Positions 55,217-62,652 of a DNA stretch of 64,000 bases are shown here, in pieces. How positions within the stretch are numbered: position 1 is the stretch's first letter; each line of letters begins with the position of its first letter. The DNA comes from Gammaproteobacteria bacterium. Lineage in GTDB: Bacteria > Pseudomonadota > Gammaproteobacteria > Poriferisulfidales > Poriferisulfidaceae. The notes beneath the pieces were generated by a model. It was given only the letters and a program-made list of their open reading frames with translations, did not search any database and was not told the origin of the DNA. A program made the translations under genes and the position numbers. The stretch spans positions 1 through 64,000 of the forward strand of contig JAPPLD010000008.1 in the NCBI GenBank assembly GCA_028819565.1. The letters are read 5' to 3'.

Positions 55217-56803
55217 TCAAACTGCCACAAATAATTCTCCTTGCTTTTCGGACTGTAACCGTGCTGGTTCCGGCAATAGTTCCGAAAATTCTGCAACCGG
55301 TACATTACTCAATTCTCTTGGCTCAAGTTTGTGCAATCCCCCACCGTAGACTCGCCCCTCGTCCAGCATTGTCTGGGGACGAATTGCGTTGAGAAACTTC
55401 CAGAGTTTCTTTTTCAAACTCGGATCTTCCTCTAAGGCTCGGGCAATCGGTCCTTTAGGGTAGAGCATGAGGTAGACATTCGCGGCAGTCGCCCGAGAGT
55501 GGTTCAGTATGAAGCGAAACGGGCGCCCGCTTTTTGTCCCCTTTCTTCCAAGGTAAGTGCATACGAATGGCGCTGGCGGCCGCTCTTCCTGTGTATACCA
55601 AGGTGTCCGATGCCGACAGAGGTAGCGTTTGGCCACGCCTAGTGCTTCCCCTTCTTCAAGATATTTCCACAAGGCCGGATATTTCTTCCTTATCTGCGCC
55701 TCTCCCAGTCGGCAATCAAGCAAGAATAAACGATGGCCCAACACCGGGTTTCCATCCCCGTCAGCCGCCACTTCGTTCTCTTGCAAATAGCGCGGGCTCG
55801 GCAATATGGGCCGAAATGCTTCTCGAGGTAGCCCACGGCGCTTGATTTCCTCAAGTGTCAAGATGAAATACCGGTTGCCCCCAGTCACCAGTCCCCGCTT
55901 AATGCTGAAGAAATCACCCAAAACTGGCACATTTGCTTTATCGCCGTCCTCTTTTGCCGGATAGCCTGTCCACTTAGAGCTACGGCACAGCATCTTGGCA
56001 GGCACCAAGCGTTCCAGCCTCGGGCTACCAAGCGACCCGCCGTATGTGAACCTGACATGGTGTTCTAGCGGCGGTTTCGCTTTGCGGAACCAGACCACAA
56101 CCGAAGACACCAAGGCGTCTTCAAACTGCACATCGTCTGGATCAAATCGATGCAGATGCAGCAGCGTCACGTCATTTAGCAGGTAATTCCTTACTGCAGC
56201 ACCATAATTCACATCCATAAATTCGCTTGGCACCAACCAGCCCGCAAGCCCTCCCTCGGCCAGCCACTTATGGCTTAACCCAAGAAAATAACAGTACAAT
56301 CCGGCCAATCCACTGAGCCGCATGCTGCACGCTTTCTGCAAACAGGCCTTCAGGCGCTGCTTTTCTCTACTGTCAATATGATGATGTCGAACGTAAGGCG
56401 GGTTACAGACAAGCAGGTTAAATTTTTCAGAATCTGGTGGCGCTTCAGCCCGCGTAAAATCACTCAAACGGACATCCAAGCCTGTCTTTTCCCACAAATT
56501 TGCCGCAGGAATTCCATAATGGGAGTCGATTTCGTAGCCAACAGCAGTATTAACACTGTTCTGTGGGAACACGCTAAGCAAGGCTGAGTAGAACGACCCG
56601 GTCCCCAAACTCGGGTCAAGGAAACGAATCCCTTCGTTGATTCCAATCTGGGCTTTTGCGTAGCGGAGAATGTCTATCGCCAATTCCGAAGGCGTGGCGA
56701 ACTGCCCCATTTGATTTCTTTCAGCCTGATTCTTTTTTGAGTCTAGCTGTCCCTGAAGCGTCAGACGATGCTCCTCTAGCGCCGCAATTTCACTTCTAGC
56801 CAT
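55217..56803 (-). CDS. Adenine-specific DNA methyltransferase of a type II restriction-modification system
   Basis: Protein of 528 aa from ATG 56803 (MARSEIAALEEHRLTLQGQL). SAM motif I RFLDPSLGTGSFYSALL and motif IV LLVCNPPYVRHH (NPPY, the N6-adenine signature) are in alpha/gamma order, followed by a target-recognition region that includes VTGGNRYFILTLEE. It follows the restriction endonuclease by two bases and would protect host sites; with the XamI-like partner the expected target is GTCGAC. Confidence 0.88.
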   Translation of the reverse strand: MARSEIAALEEHRLTLQGQLDSKKNQAERNQMGQFATPSELAIDILRYAKAQIGINEGIRFLDPSLGTGSFYSALLSVFPQNSVNTAVGYEIDSHYGIPAANLWEKTGLDVRLSDFTRAEAPPDSEKFNLLVCNPPYVRHHHIDSREKQRLKACLQKACSMRLSGLAGLYCYFLGLSHKWLAEGGLAGWLVPSEFMDVNYGAAVRNYLLNDVTLLHLHRFDPDDVQFEDALVSSVVVWFRKAKPPLEHHVRFTYGGSLGSPRLERLVPAKMLCRSSKWTGYPAKEDGDKANVPVLGDFFSIKRGLVTGGNRYFILTLEEIKRRGLPREAFRPILPSPRYLQENEVAADGDGNPVLGHRLFLLDCRLGEAQIRKKYPALWKYLEEGEALGVAKRYLCRHRTPWYTQEERPPAPFVCTYLGRKGTKSGRPFRFILNHSRATAANVYLMLYPKGPIARALEEDPSLKKKLWKFLNAIRPQTMLDEGRVYGGGLHKLEPRELSNVPVAEFSELLPEPARLQSEKQGELFVAV

Positions 56804-56805
56804 CC

Positions 56806-57771
56806 CTAAAGCCCAAATTTCCCCAAGTCGTCGACACGATGTTCCCACACCCAATCGATACCTTCCGCGGCTTCATAACCGAGATAGCCGCTGTCAAAAT
56901 ATCCGCATAGAAACAAAATAAACTGCACATTCCTCCCATACGTTTGCCGTAGTTGGTTCATTTTGGTAGCTTCTTCTTTGCGGCGTTTGTTCACGTTTGT
57001 ATAGTCACCCGCAGATTTTGCTTCAATAAGAAGGGGAAGTTTTCTTGTTTTAGCGTTTCTCGGCATTACGGCAACGTCTACAGGAACATTAACCGATTTA
57101 TTGGCTTGATCCTGTTCGACTGGTACATTCAAATGGAACGAATATGTCCCCGATTGCATTTCATTATATTTCGTGCCTATTCCCGGCAAAATCTTCACGT
57201 AGCCCCGGCTCTTCAGCCATTTCTCAATGACAGTAAGTTGTCGCTTTTCCTGAGCATTTCGGATAATCGGATTTGCGACAGCACCACAAAGCCGGTCGGC
57301 TACGATCGTCGCAGCCCGATATATCTCCTGTCGAGATGGGCCACTGTCATTCTCTAACCAGGCAAAAATGTCCGGATCGATCATTTTTTGGATTGTTTTG
57401 TTGATCTTCCGAAGGTTGGAGCCCAATTCTCTTGATGACATCCGAGAAGGCAATTTGCCTTCTTTTTCCATCACTTTGACAAGATTGGCAGAAGCACCTG
57501 AGAGTCCTATCAGGCGATCTACGGCAAGTGGTGGAGAAGTAATCATCCGGAGCGTAGGCAGGGCAGCAGGAACTGTTTTGAGCAACGCAACGTCGATTTT
57601 CCTCAAATTGTCCGTCGCTATAAGCATTTTTTCAACATCTTGAGTTGTCCGTATCCTAACCTCTCGATACGCTTTTGGTGCAAATCGAATAAACCACTTG
57701 TTATACATATCAACTGACTGGATAGTGTCCTCTTTCCACCGGTTTGGCTTGTCCCGATTTACCGCTCTCAT
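56806..57771 (-). CDS. XamI-like type II restriction endonuclease
   Basis: Protein of 321 aa. The opening (NRDKPNRWKEDTIQSVDMYN, KWFIRFAPKAYREVR) and the SPPLAVDRLIGLSGAS segment resemble the XamI family, whose founding member cuts GTCGAC. A PD-(D/E)XK core is suggested by VDVAVMPRNAKTRKLPLLIEAKSAG (Asp, then E-x-K). It is the first gene of the restriction-modification operon, before the methyltransferase, on the minus strand. The family call is from memory of family features; specificity is inferred. Confidence 0.78.
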   Translation of the reverse strand: MRAVNRDKPNRWKEDTIQSVDMYNKWFIRFAPKAYREVRIRTTQDVEKMLIATDNLRKIDVALLKTVPAALPTLRMITSPPLAVDRLIGLSGASANLVKVMEKEGKLPSRMSSRELGSNLRKINKTIQKMIDPDIFAWLENDSGPSRQEIYRAATIVADRLCGAVANPIIRNAQEKRQLTVIEKWLKSRGYVKILPGIGTKYNEMQSGTYSFHLNVPVEQDQANKSVNVPVDVAVMPRNAKTRKLPLLIEAKSAGDYTNVNKRRKEEATKMNQLRQTYGRNVQFILFLCGYFDSGYLGYEAAEGIDWVWEHRVDDLGKFGL

Positions 57772-57971
57772 TTGATTGCCTTATTTGATTCTAGATTCTC
57801 ACAGGGCCTGCGCTGATTCTGAAGGAGAGTGCTAAGTGTCTTCTTCTCTGGGGCGCATTCGTGACCTAGCCTTATCCAACGTAAAGCAGGAGTTTACTAC
57901 AAGCAAAAAGAGTCTGACTCAAAGGCGGGGACAGAGAGGCCATGTGCTAAAATCAAAACTAGACCAAGTGA

Positions 57972-58048
57972 TGCGGAATGGAGCGGCTTGGTAGTTCGTC
58001 GGCTTCATAACCCGAAGGTTTCAGATTCAAATCCTGTCCCTGCAACCA
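57972..58048 (+). tRNA. Initiator tRNA-Met-like sequence, degenerate (probable pseudo-tRNA or att-derived)
   Basis: 77 bases aligning along their length to bacterial tRNA-fMet: GGAGCGGCTTGGTAGTTCGTC, anticodon loop TTCATAA (CAT) and TTCAAATCC, with a 3' CCA. Several hallmarks are damaged: two acceptor pairs near the D arm are mismatched, one of the three conserved G:C pairs of the anticodon stem is lost, and position 1 is T, which would pair with A72. It sits in the divergent gap between the restriction-modification operon and the Argonaute gene, as expected for an island integration scar. Whether it is still transcribed is unclear; GCTAAAAT at ~57945 could be a -10. Confidence 0.6.
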
Positions 58049-58052
58049 ATCA

Positions 58053-58069
58053 GATAACTTGAAGTTATC
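58053..58069. repeat. Perfect palindrome just after the tRNA-like sequence
   Basis: GATAACTT-G-AAGTTATC is an 8-base inverted repeat around one central base, starting five bases after the CCA of the tRNA-like sequence and ~140 bases upstream of the Argonaute start. It could be an operator for the divergent defence genes or part of an attachment site. The rest of the 440-base gap 57772-58211 shows no gene. Confidence 0.45.
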
Positions 58070-58211
58070 GTTGTTATTCACAGTTATAGTTCGAGCCGTT
58101 TTTCTATTCCCTTTTTCCCTCATCGCTTTATCCTCGGTGGCTATTCTCAGGGTTCCCACCAGAAACAACCTCCGGAACTTCTGGAAACTTGGGGGTAGGT
58201 AAACGGAGGCC

Positions 58212-60137
58212 ATGAACGTGGATAGCATCGCATTGAATTTCGTGCCGCTACTTGAGCAGGGCAATAACGTAACTGTCTACAGGAACCCTGTTCCTGACAA
58301 TTCACAGTTAAAAAAGGCAACAGATTTCCGCACGAAGCTTCCTGAACAAGACAACAGTGACGAATGGTCATTGTTTGATATCTCAATCACCAAACAGGAC
58401 GGGTATGAAGCATACGAGTATGAATATTCTCAGAATCCTGTTTTGACCGTATATCTTATATACCAAGAGTTGCTCGACATACTGGAGTCCAAAACCGGTG
58501 AAAAAACCGGTGAATTGGAATACTACATTCCAGAGAAGGCAATCATGTTGAAAGAAGTTCGCTTTGTAACAGTAAAGTTCGACGAAGGCAACACCGAAGT
58601 CATTGTGAAGCCTTACTACTTAAAGGCAAAGAAGCAGTTTGGATTACTAGTGGAGCACAAATTCTCCCATAAAGAGGGCCAGCCCTTTAACAGGCAAACG
58701 CTAATTCGTAGTTTCTCGCTAGATAGGTTCGGAAAACCGAATATCTATTTTTACAAAGATAAAAAATCAGTTATTGAAACTTTTTTAAAAGATATACTTA
58801 GCCCAGCTTTGTCTGGCTCCAGTCTTGACTTTGACGCGAATTTTTCTGTTTTGCCTACGAAGCAACTCGATGTAAAAACTTATCTGGTTGGTAGTGGAAA
58901 GACAGCAAAATCGCAGTTTATGGGAATAAGATCTAATGGCCCGTATCGGCAAATGGATGATGGCGTTAGATACCTCTTCCTTTTTACTGAAAGAACTAGG
59001 TCATTAGCAAGGGATATCTATCTTGGGTTGGTCGGCAAACTGTTTCCCAGCCAGTTTTCCGGCCTTGAGCAGATGTTCTCAGTGCCAATTCATAAGGACA
59101 TAGTAGAGCATCATCTGGTAAGCACATTTGATGCAGCCGCCATACAATCAATCGAAGGGCGGATTCAGCAACTGAAAGCGTCTTATCCGGCTGACAAAGT
59201 AATGCTCGTAGCGGTTCTTCCAAAAGGTTTTAAAGGCGTAGATTCGGATTTTGATGCATACGGTAATCTTAAATTGATGGCATTAAGAAATAATGCCTAT
59301 TGTCAGGTCGTAACAGAAGATACTTTCTTCAAGAAAGATCAGTTGAAATGGTCTGTTTCCAATATTGGGTTGCAGATGTTTAGCAAATTTGGGGGTGCGC
59401 CGTGGCTCGTCCAGCCCGCGAAGAACGACTGTTTAATATTTGGAATAGGAAGCGTACAGGAGAAGAATCAGGATAGCGTAACACGCTATACGGCGTATAC
59501 TGTTTGTTTAGATTCCAGTGGTGATTTCAAGTATATCAAGCCGTTATCATCCTCAAGCGATGAGGCAGTTTATCTCGACAATTTGAAAGCCAATTTAAAG
59601 GACGTGTTGTCAAGCGAGCTTGGTGAGCATTACAAATCGCTTGTTTTGCACCTCCCGTACAAGATTAGTCGGAAAGAAATCGAGGCCATCAAGGCGGTTG
59701 CTTCACAAATTAGAAAGGCGGATGAATTTGAAGTCATAGTCATACGCGTCAATACAAAACACAAGTTCCTAGGATTTAGCGATCACAATACCTGTGTTCC
59801 ATACGAAAGCACCTATGTGCAGCTTTCAGCGAACGAGTTTTTGATTTGGGCGGAAGGATTGCAGCACGGGAAAGAAGTATTGCATAAGCGAGTGTCGGAG
59901 CCGCTCTACATTGACTTTATCGAGTCGCAGGAAGAATGGGTAACAAAGAAGGAATGCCTTCAGGACATCTTAAATCTAACAGGTGCGAACTGGCGTGGTT
60001 TTAATTCAAAGGCTCAACCAATTTCGATCTTATATTCGAGGCTTATCGCAAAATTTATGAAGGAGTTTTCGCATTTCGAAAATGTAAATGACATGAGTAT
60101 CGTGAGCGCGGAGTCGGTAGCACCGTGGTTCTTATAA
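58212..60137 (+). CDS. Long prokaryotic Argonaute with inactive PIWI domain
   Basis: Protein of 641 aa with a C-terminal MID-PIWI half: VMLVAVLPKGFKG, NIGLQMFSKFGGAPWLV and the PIWI strands CLIFGIGSVQ (~406) and LVLHLPYKISRKE (~477). Positions that carry catalytic Asp in active Argonautes (normally GxD and an Asp after the second strand) read Gly and Leu/Pro here, so it should bind guide and target without slicing. The N-terminal half would hold the N and PAZ-like regions. GGAGG precedes ATG 58212. It is paired with a SIR2 gene 13 bases downstream, matching the described long-B Argonaute/SIR2 defence systems (BPAS type). Confidence 0.82.
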   Translation: MNVDSIALNFVPLLEQGNNVTVYRNPVPDNSQLKKATDFRTKLPEQDNSDEWSLFDISITKQDGYEAYEYEYSQNPVLTVYLIYQELLDILESKTGEKTGELEYYIPEKAIMLKEVRFVTVKFDEGNTEVIVKPYYLKAKKQFGLLVEHKFSHKEGQPFNRQTLIRSFSLDRFGKPNIYFYKDKKSVIETFLKDILSPALSGSSLDFDANFSVLPTKQLDVKTYLVGSGKTAKSQFMGIRSNGPYRQMDDGVRYLFLFTERTRSLARDIYLGLVGKLFPSQFSGLEQMFSVPIHKDIVEHHLVSTFDAAAIQSIEGRIQQLKASYPADKVMLVAVLPKGFKGVDSDFDAYGNLKLMALRNNAYCQVVTEDTFFKKDQLKWSVSNIGLQMFSKFGGAPWLVQPAKNDCLIFGIGSVQEKNQDSVTRYTAYTVCLDSSGDFKYIKPLSSSSDEAVYLDNLKANLKDVLSSELGEHYKSLVLHLPYKISRKEIEAIKAVASQIRKADEFEVIVIRVNTKHKFLGFSDHNTCVPYESTYVQLSANEFLIWAEGLQHGKEVLHKRVSEPLYIDFIESQEEWVTKKECLQDILNLTGANWRGFNSKAQPISILYSRLIAKFMKEFSHFENVNDMSIVSAESVAPWFL

Positions 60138-60150
60138 AAAGGAGAACAAA

Positions 60151-61218
60151 ATGGGCTTAAGAGAAGATTCGTTGTTGTTCCTCCTGGGGGCCGGGGCTAG
60201 CGTTGATGCGGGGATTAAGCATGCAAAGGCGATGACTCTTGATATCGAAGAGAAGGTACGGTCAGACTCGGATTTTAAAGAGTTTTACGAACTGTATAAC
60301 TACTTGAAAAGTTCTATCATCTATCAGCGAGGGCTCGAAGGAGCCTTCGAAGATCAGACAGCGACTATCGAAGAATTATTAGACGTTTTATCGGAGATCA
60401 ATCAAAAGCATCAGAATAAGCTATATCCATTTATTGGTGGTTGGAATATCCACCTTCTTAAGGTCGCGGGCGAAGAATTTGAGAAGGTGACAAAGCTGGA
60501 TAAACAGATACGTTCACAACTCTTTCAATGGATAAATATTAGCAATTACGACAAAGCGGAATATTTCTGCAGGTTTAGAGACTTGGTGTCTGAGGTCGGT
60601 AGCGCCATCCGCGTATTTACGCTCAACTATGATATCTGTGTCGAGAAAGCACTCGCAGGCACAGGCTTTAGCGTCGAACTTGGGTTCAACGATAATCGAA
60701 AATGGGAAGCATCCAAATTTGATGCAAATGAGAATACCGATGTTGGCCTGTATCTATATAAGTTACATGGTTCTATAGATTGGATAAGAGATACAGTTAA
60801 TGATGGAGTACTGACACTATGTGATAACCCTCAGCCAAATCCCGAGCTTATCTTTGGCACTGCCGCCAAATTGAGTTCGATTGATCCTTACTTATTCTAC
60901 GTACATGAGCTTCGAAAGTATTCGTTGAATGAGGCTCTGCGATTTATTGTTGTCGTTGGTTATAGCTTTAGTGACGACTATATTAATGGTCTGATCGCAC
61001 AGGCGGCTACTCGTAGCGAATACCTTAAAATCTTGGTTGTGGTACCACCCTCCAATGGTAAACAAGACCTTGAACGAACTCGTATTGCGGAGATGCTGAA
61101 CGTTGAGAAAGACCGGATTATTTACGAAAATCTGACGGCAAAGGAGTTTTTTGAAGAGAAAATGGATCTTGCCTATTTTTCCGAATTGTCTGGTGCTAGC
61201 GATGACGACCCATTCTAA
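60151..61218 (+). CDS. SIR2-domain NADase effector of the Argonaute system
   Basis: Protein of 355 aa. The NAD-binding motif LLFLLGAGASVDAGI is at residues 8-22, FTLNYDICVEKAL (Asn/Asp motif) follows and the catalytic His is in YKLHGSIDWI (~206). VVGYSFSDDYINGLI completes the SIR2-like fold. In Argonaute-SIR2 systems, target recognition activates NAD+ hydrolysis and abortive infection. An AGGAG site precedes ATG 60151, 13 bases after the Argonaute stop. Confidence 0.88.
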   Translation: MGLREDSLLFLLGAGASVDAGIKHAKAMTLDIEEKVRSDSDFKEFYELYNYLKSSIIYQRGLEGAFEDQTATIEELLDVLSEINQKHQNKLYPFIGGWNIHLLKVAGEEFEKVTKLDKQIRSQLFQWINISNYDKAEYFCRFRDLVSEVGSAIRVFTLNYDICVEKALAGTGFSVELGFNDNRKWEASKFDANENTDVGLYLYKLHGSIDWIRDTVNDGVLTLCDNPQPNPELIFGTAAKLSSIDPYLFYVHELRKYSLNEALRFIVVVGYSFSDDYINGLIAQAATRSEYLKILVVVPPSNGKQDLERTRIAEMLNVEKDRIIYENLTAKEFFEEKMDLAYFSELSGASDDDPF

Positions 61219-61240
61219 GTCGCTTTCAACATCCTTGCTC

Positions 61241-62065
61241 ATGCCTGCCACCGCCTCCACTTCTGAATTCGGGCCCCTGCCAACGGCTGAACGCTGGACC
61301 CTGATCGGCGCCGTCACCGCCGTCACCGCCAGCGGGTGGGGCTGGATGCTGTACATGGACTGGATGATGCGCGACATGATGCGGGGTGGACCCTCTATCG
61401 CGTGGATGCCTCCGCCCGCCGGAGCCGGCGGCTGGAGCGGATACGACTTCTGGATGCTGTTCGTCATGTGGGCGATCATGATGGTCGCGATGATGACGCC
61501 CAGTGCCGTGCCGATGCTGCGGATGTACCGGATCGTACAGCGAAACCGGAGCCAGCAGACCCTGAAAGCCGTCCCTTGGATGATTTTTCTGGTCGGTTAT
61601 CTCGCCTCGTGGACTGCGTTTTCCGCAGTGATCTCAGTCGTTCAGTGGCCCCTGCACGAATGGGGGCTGCTCGACCCCATGATGGACAGCCGAAGCCAGT
61701 TGTTCAGCGGCATCCTGCTGATCGTGGCGGGCCTGTACCAGTGGACGCCATGGAAAGACGCCTGCCTCACTCTGTGCCGGACGCCCATGCAATTCCTGCT
61801 CGCCCGCTGGAAAGACGGTCGCACCGGCGCCCTGCAAATGTCTTTTGAACATGGCCTGTATTGCATTGGGTGCTGCTGGGCACTGATGCTGGTCCTGTTC
61901 GCCGTCGGCATGATGAACATGCTGTGGGTCGCGGCCATCACGCTTTTCGTGATCGTCGAGAAGGCCCTTCCAAGCCCTGCGCAGTTGTTCCGAACGATAA
62001 CCGGGTTGTTGCTGGCTAGTTCGGGGTTCTGGCTGCTGCTGCTCCACTTTCAGGGCCCGACATGA
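61241..62065 (+). CDS. DUF2182 predicted metal-binding integral membrane protein
   Basis: Membrane protein of 274 aa (282-287 aa with the upstream starts) rich in Met and Trp: LYMDWMMRDMMRGG, MLFVMWAIMMVAMMTPSAVP and MSFEHGLYCIGCCWALM are DUF2182 hallmarks. I favour ATG 61241; ATG 61202 would overlap the SIR2 gene. DUF2182 usually neighbours DUF1326, and the two families probably work together in metal handling. Here the pair is split by the defence island. Confidence 0.85.
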   Translation: MPATASTSEFGPLPTAERWTLIGAVTAVTASGWGWMLYMDWMMRDMMRGGPSIAWMPPPAGAGGWSGYDFWMLFVMWAIMMVAMMTPSAVPMLRMYRIVQRNRSQQTLKAVPWMIFLVGYLASWTAFSAVISVVQWPLHEWGLLDPMMDSRSQLFSGILLIVAGLYQWTPWKDACLTLCRTPMQFLLARWKDGRTGALQMSFEHGLYCIGCCWALMLVLFAVGMMNMLWVAAITLFVIVEKALPSPAQLFRTITGLLLASSGFWLLLLHFQGPT

Positions 62066-62652
62066 GTTCGGCAGGCGAGCAACGGGTCTGGCAGCTGTTC
62101 GAAGACAGCCTTGCGACCCATCGGGATTCCCAGGATCGGCTTGCCGAACCGATTTCTCGGGCCGGAGCCCTGCTGGCGCAGGCCTTGTCAGACGGCTGTC
62201 GGGTGTTGAGCTGCGGCAATGGCGGCTCGGCGGCAGACGCACAACACTTTGCCGCCGAATTAATTGGTCGCTTTGAGAAGGAACGGGAGGCCCTGCCTGC
62301 CGTCGCCCTCTCCACCGATACCTCGGCACTCACCGCCATCAGCAACGACTACGGATTTGAACGGGTTTTCAGCCGCCAGGTCGAAGGGCTTGGGCGGGAA
62401 GGCGACATTCTTGTCGCGATCAGCACCAGCGGCAACTCCCCCAATGTCGTGCAAGCCATCGAGACGGCGCAATCCAAGCAAATGCGGGTGATTGCCCTCA
62501 CCGGCCGGGACGGCGGCGCCATTCGCGACCAGATGCGCGAGAGTGACATTGAACTGTGTGTTCCATCCGATTCCACGGCCCGGGTCCAGGAAGTCCATAT
62601 CCTGATCCTGCACTGCCTGTGCGACCTGACCGATCAGCTCGTGCATGAGTGA
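62062..62652 (+). CDS. SIS-domain protein, phosphoheptose isomerase GmhA / DnaA initiator-associating DiaA
   Basis: Protein of 196 aa with the SIS fold: VLSCGNGGSAADAQHFAAEL, ALSTDTSALTAISNDYGFE and ILVAISTSGNSPNVVQAIE. GmhA converts sedoheptulose 7-phosphate for LPS heptose; DiaA is a close relative that promotes DnaA loading. Sequence alone does not separate the two here. It overlaps the DUF2182 stop by four bases and the next gene by 8 bases. Confidence 0.88.
   Translation: MSSAGEQRVWQLFEDSLATHRDSQDRLAEPISRAGALLAQALSDGCRVLSCGNGGSAADAQHFAAELIGRFEKEREALPAVALSTDTSALTAISNDYGFERVFSRQVEGLGREGDILVAISTSGNSPNVVQAIETAQSKQMRVIALTGRDGGAIRDQMRESDIELCVPSDSTARVQEVHILILHCLCDLTDQLVHE

Noticed and set aside
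57959-58264. Minus-strand frame of 101 codons ending GQDLNLKPSGYEADEL
   Set aside because: This is the well-known false protein obtained by translating the antisense of a tRNA-Met; the tRNA-like sequence explains it.
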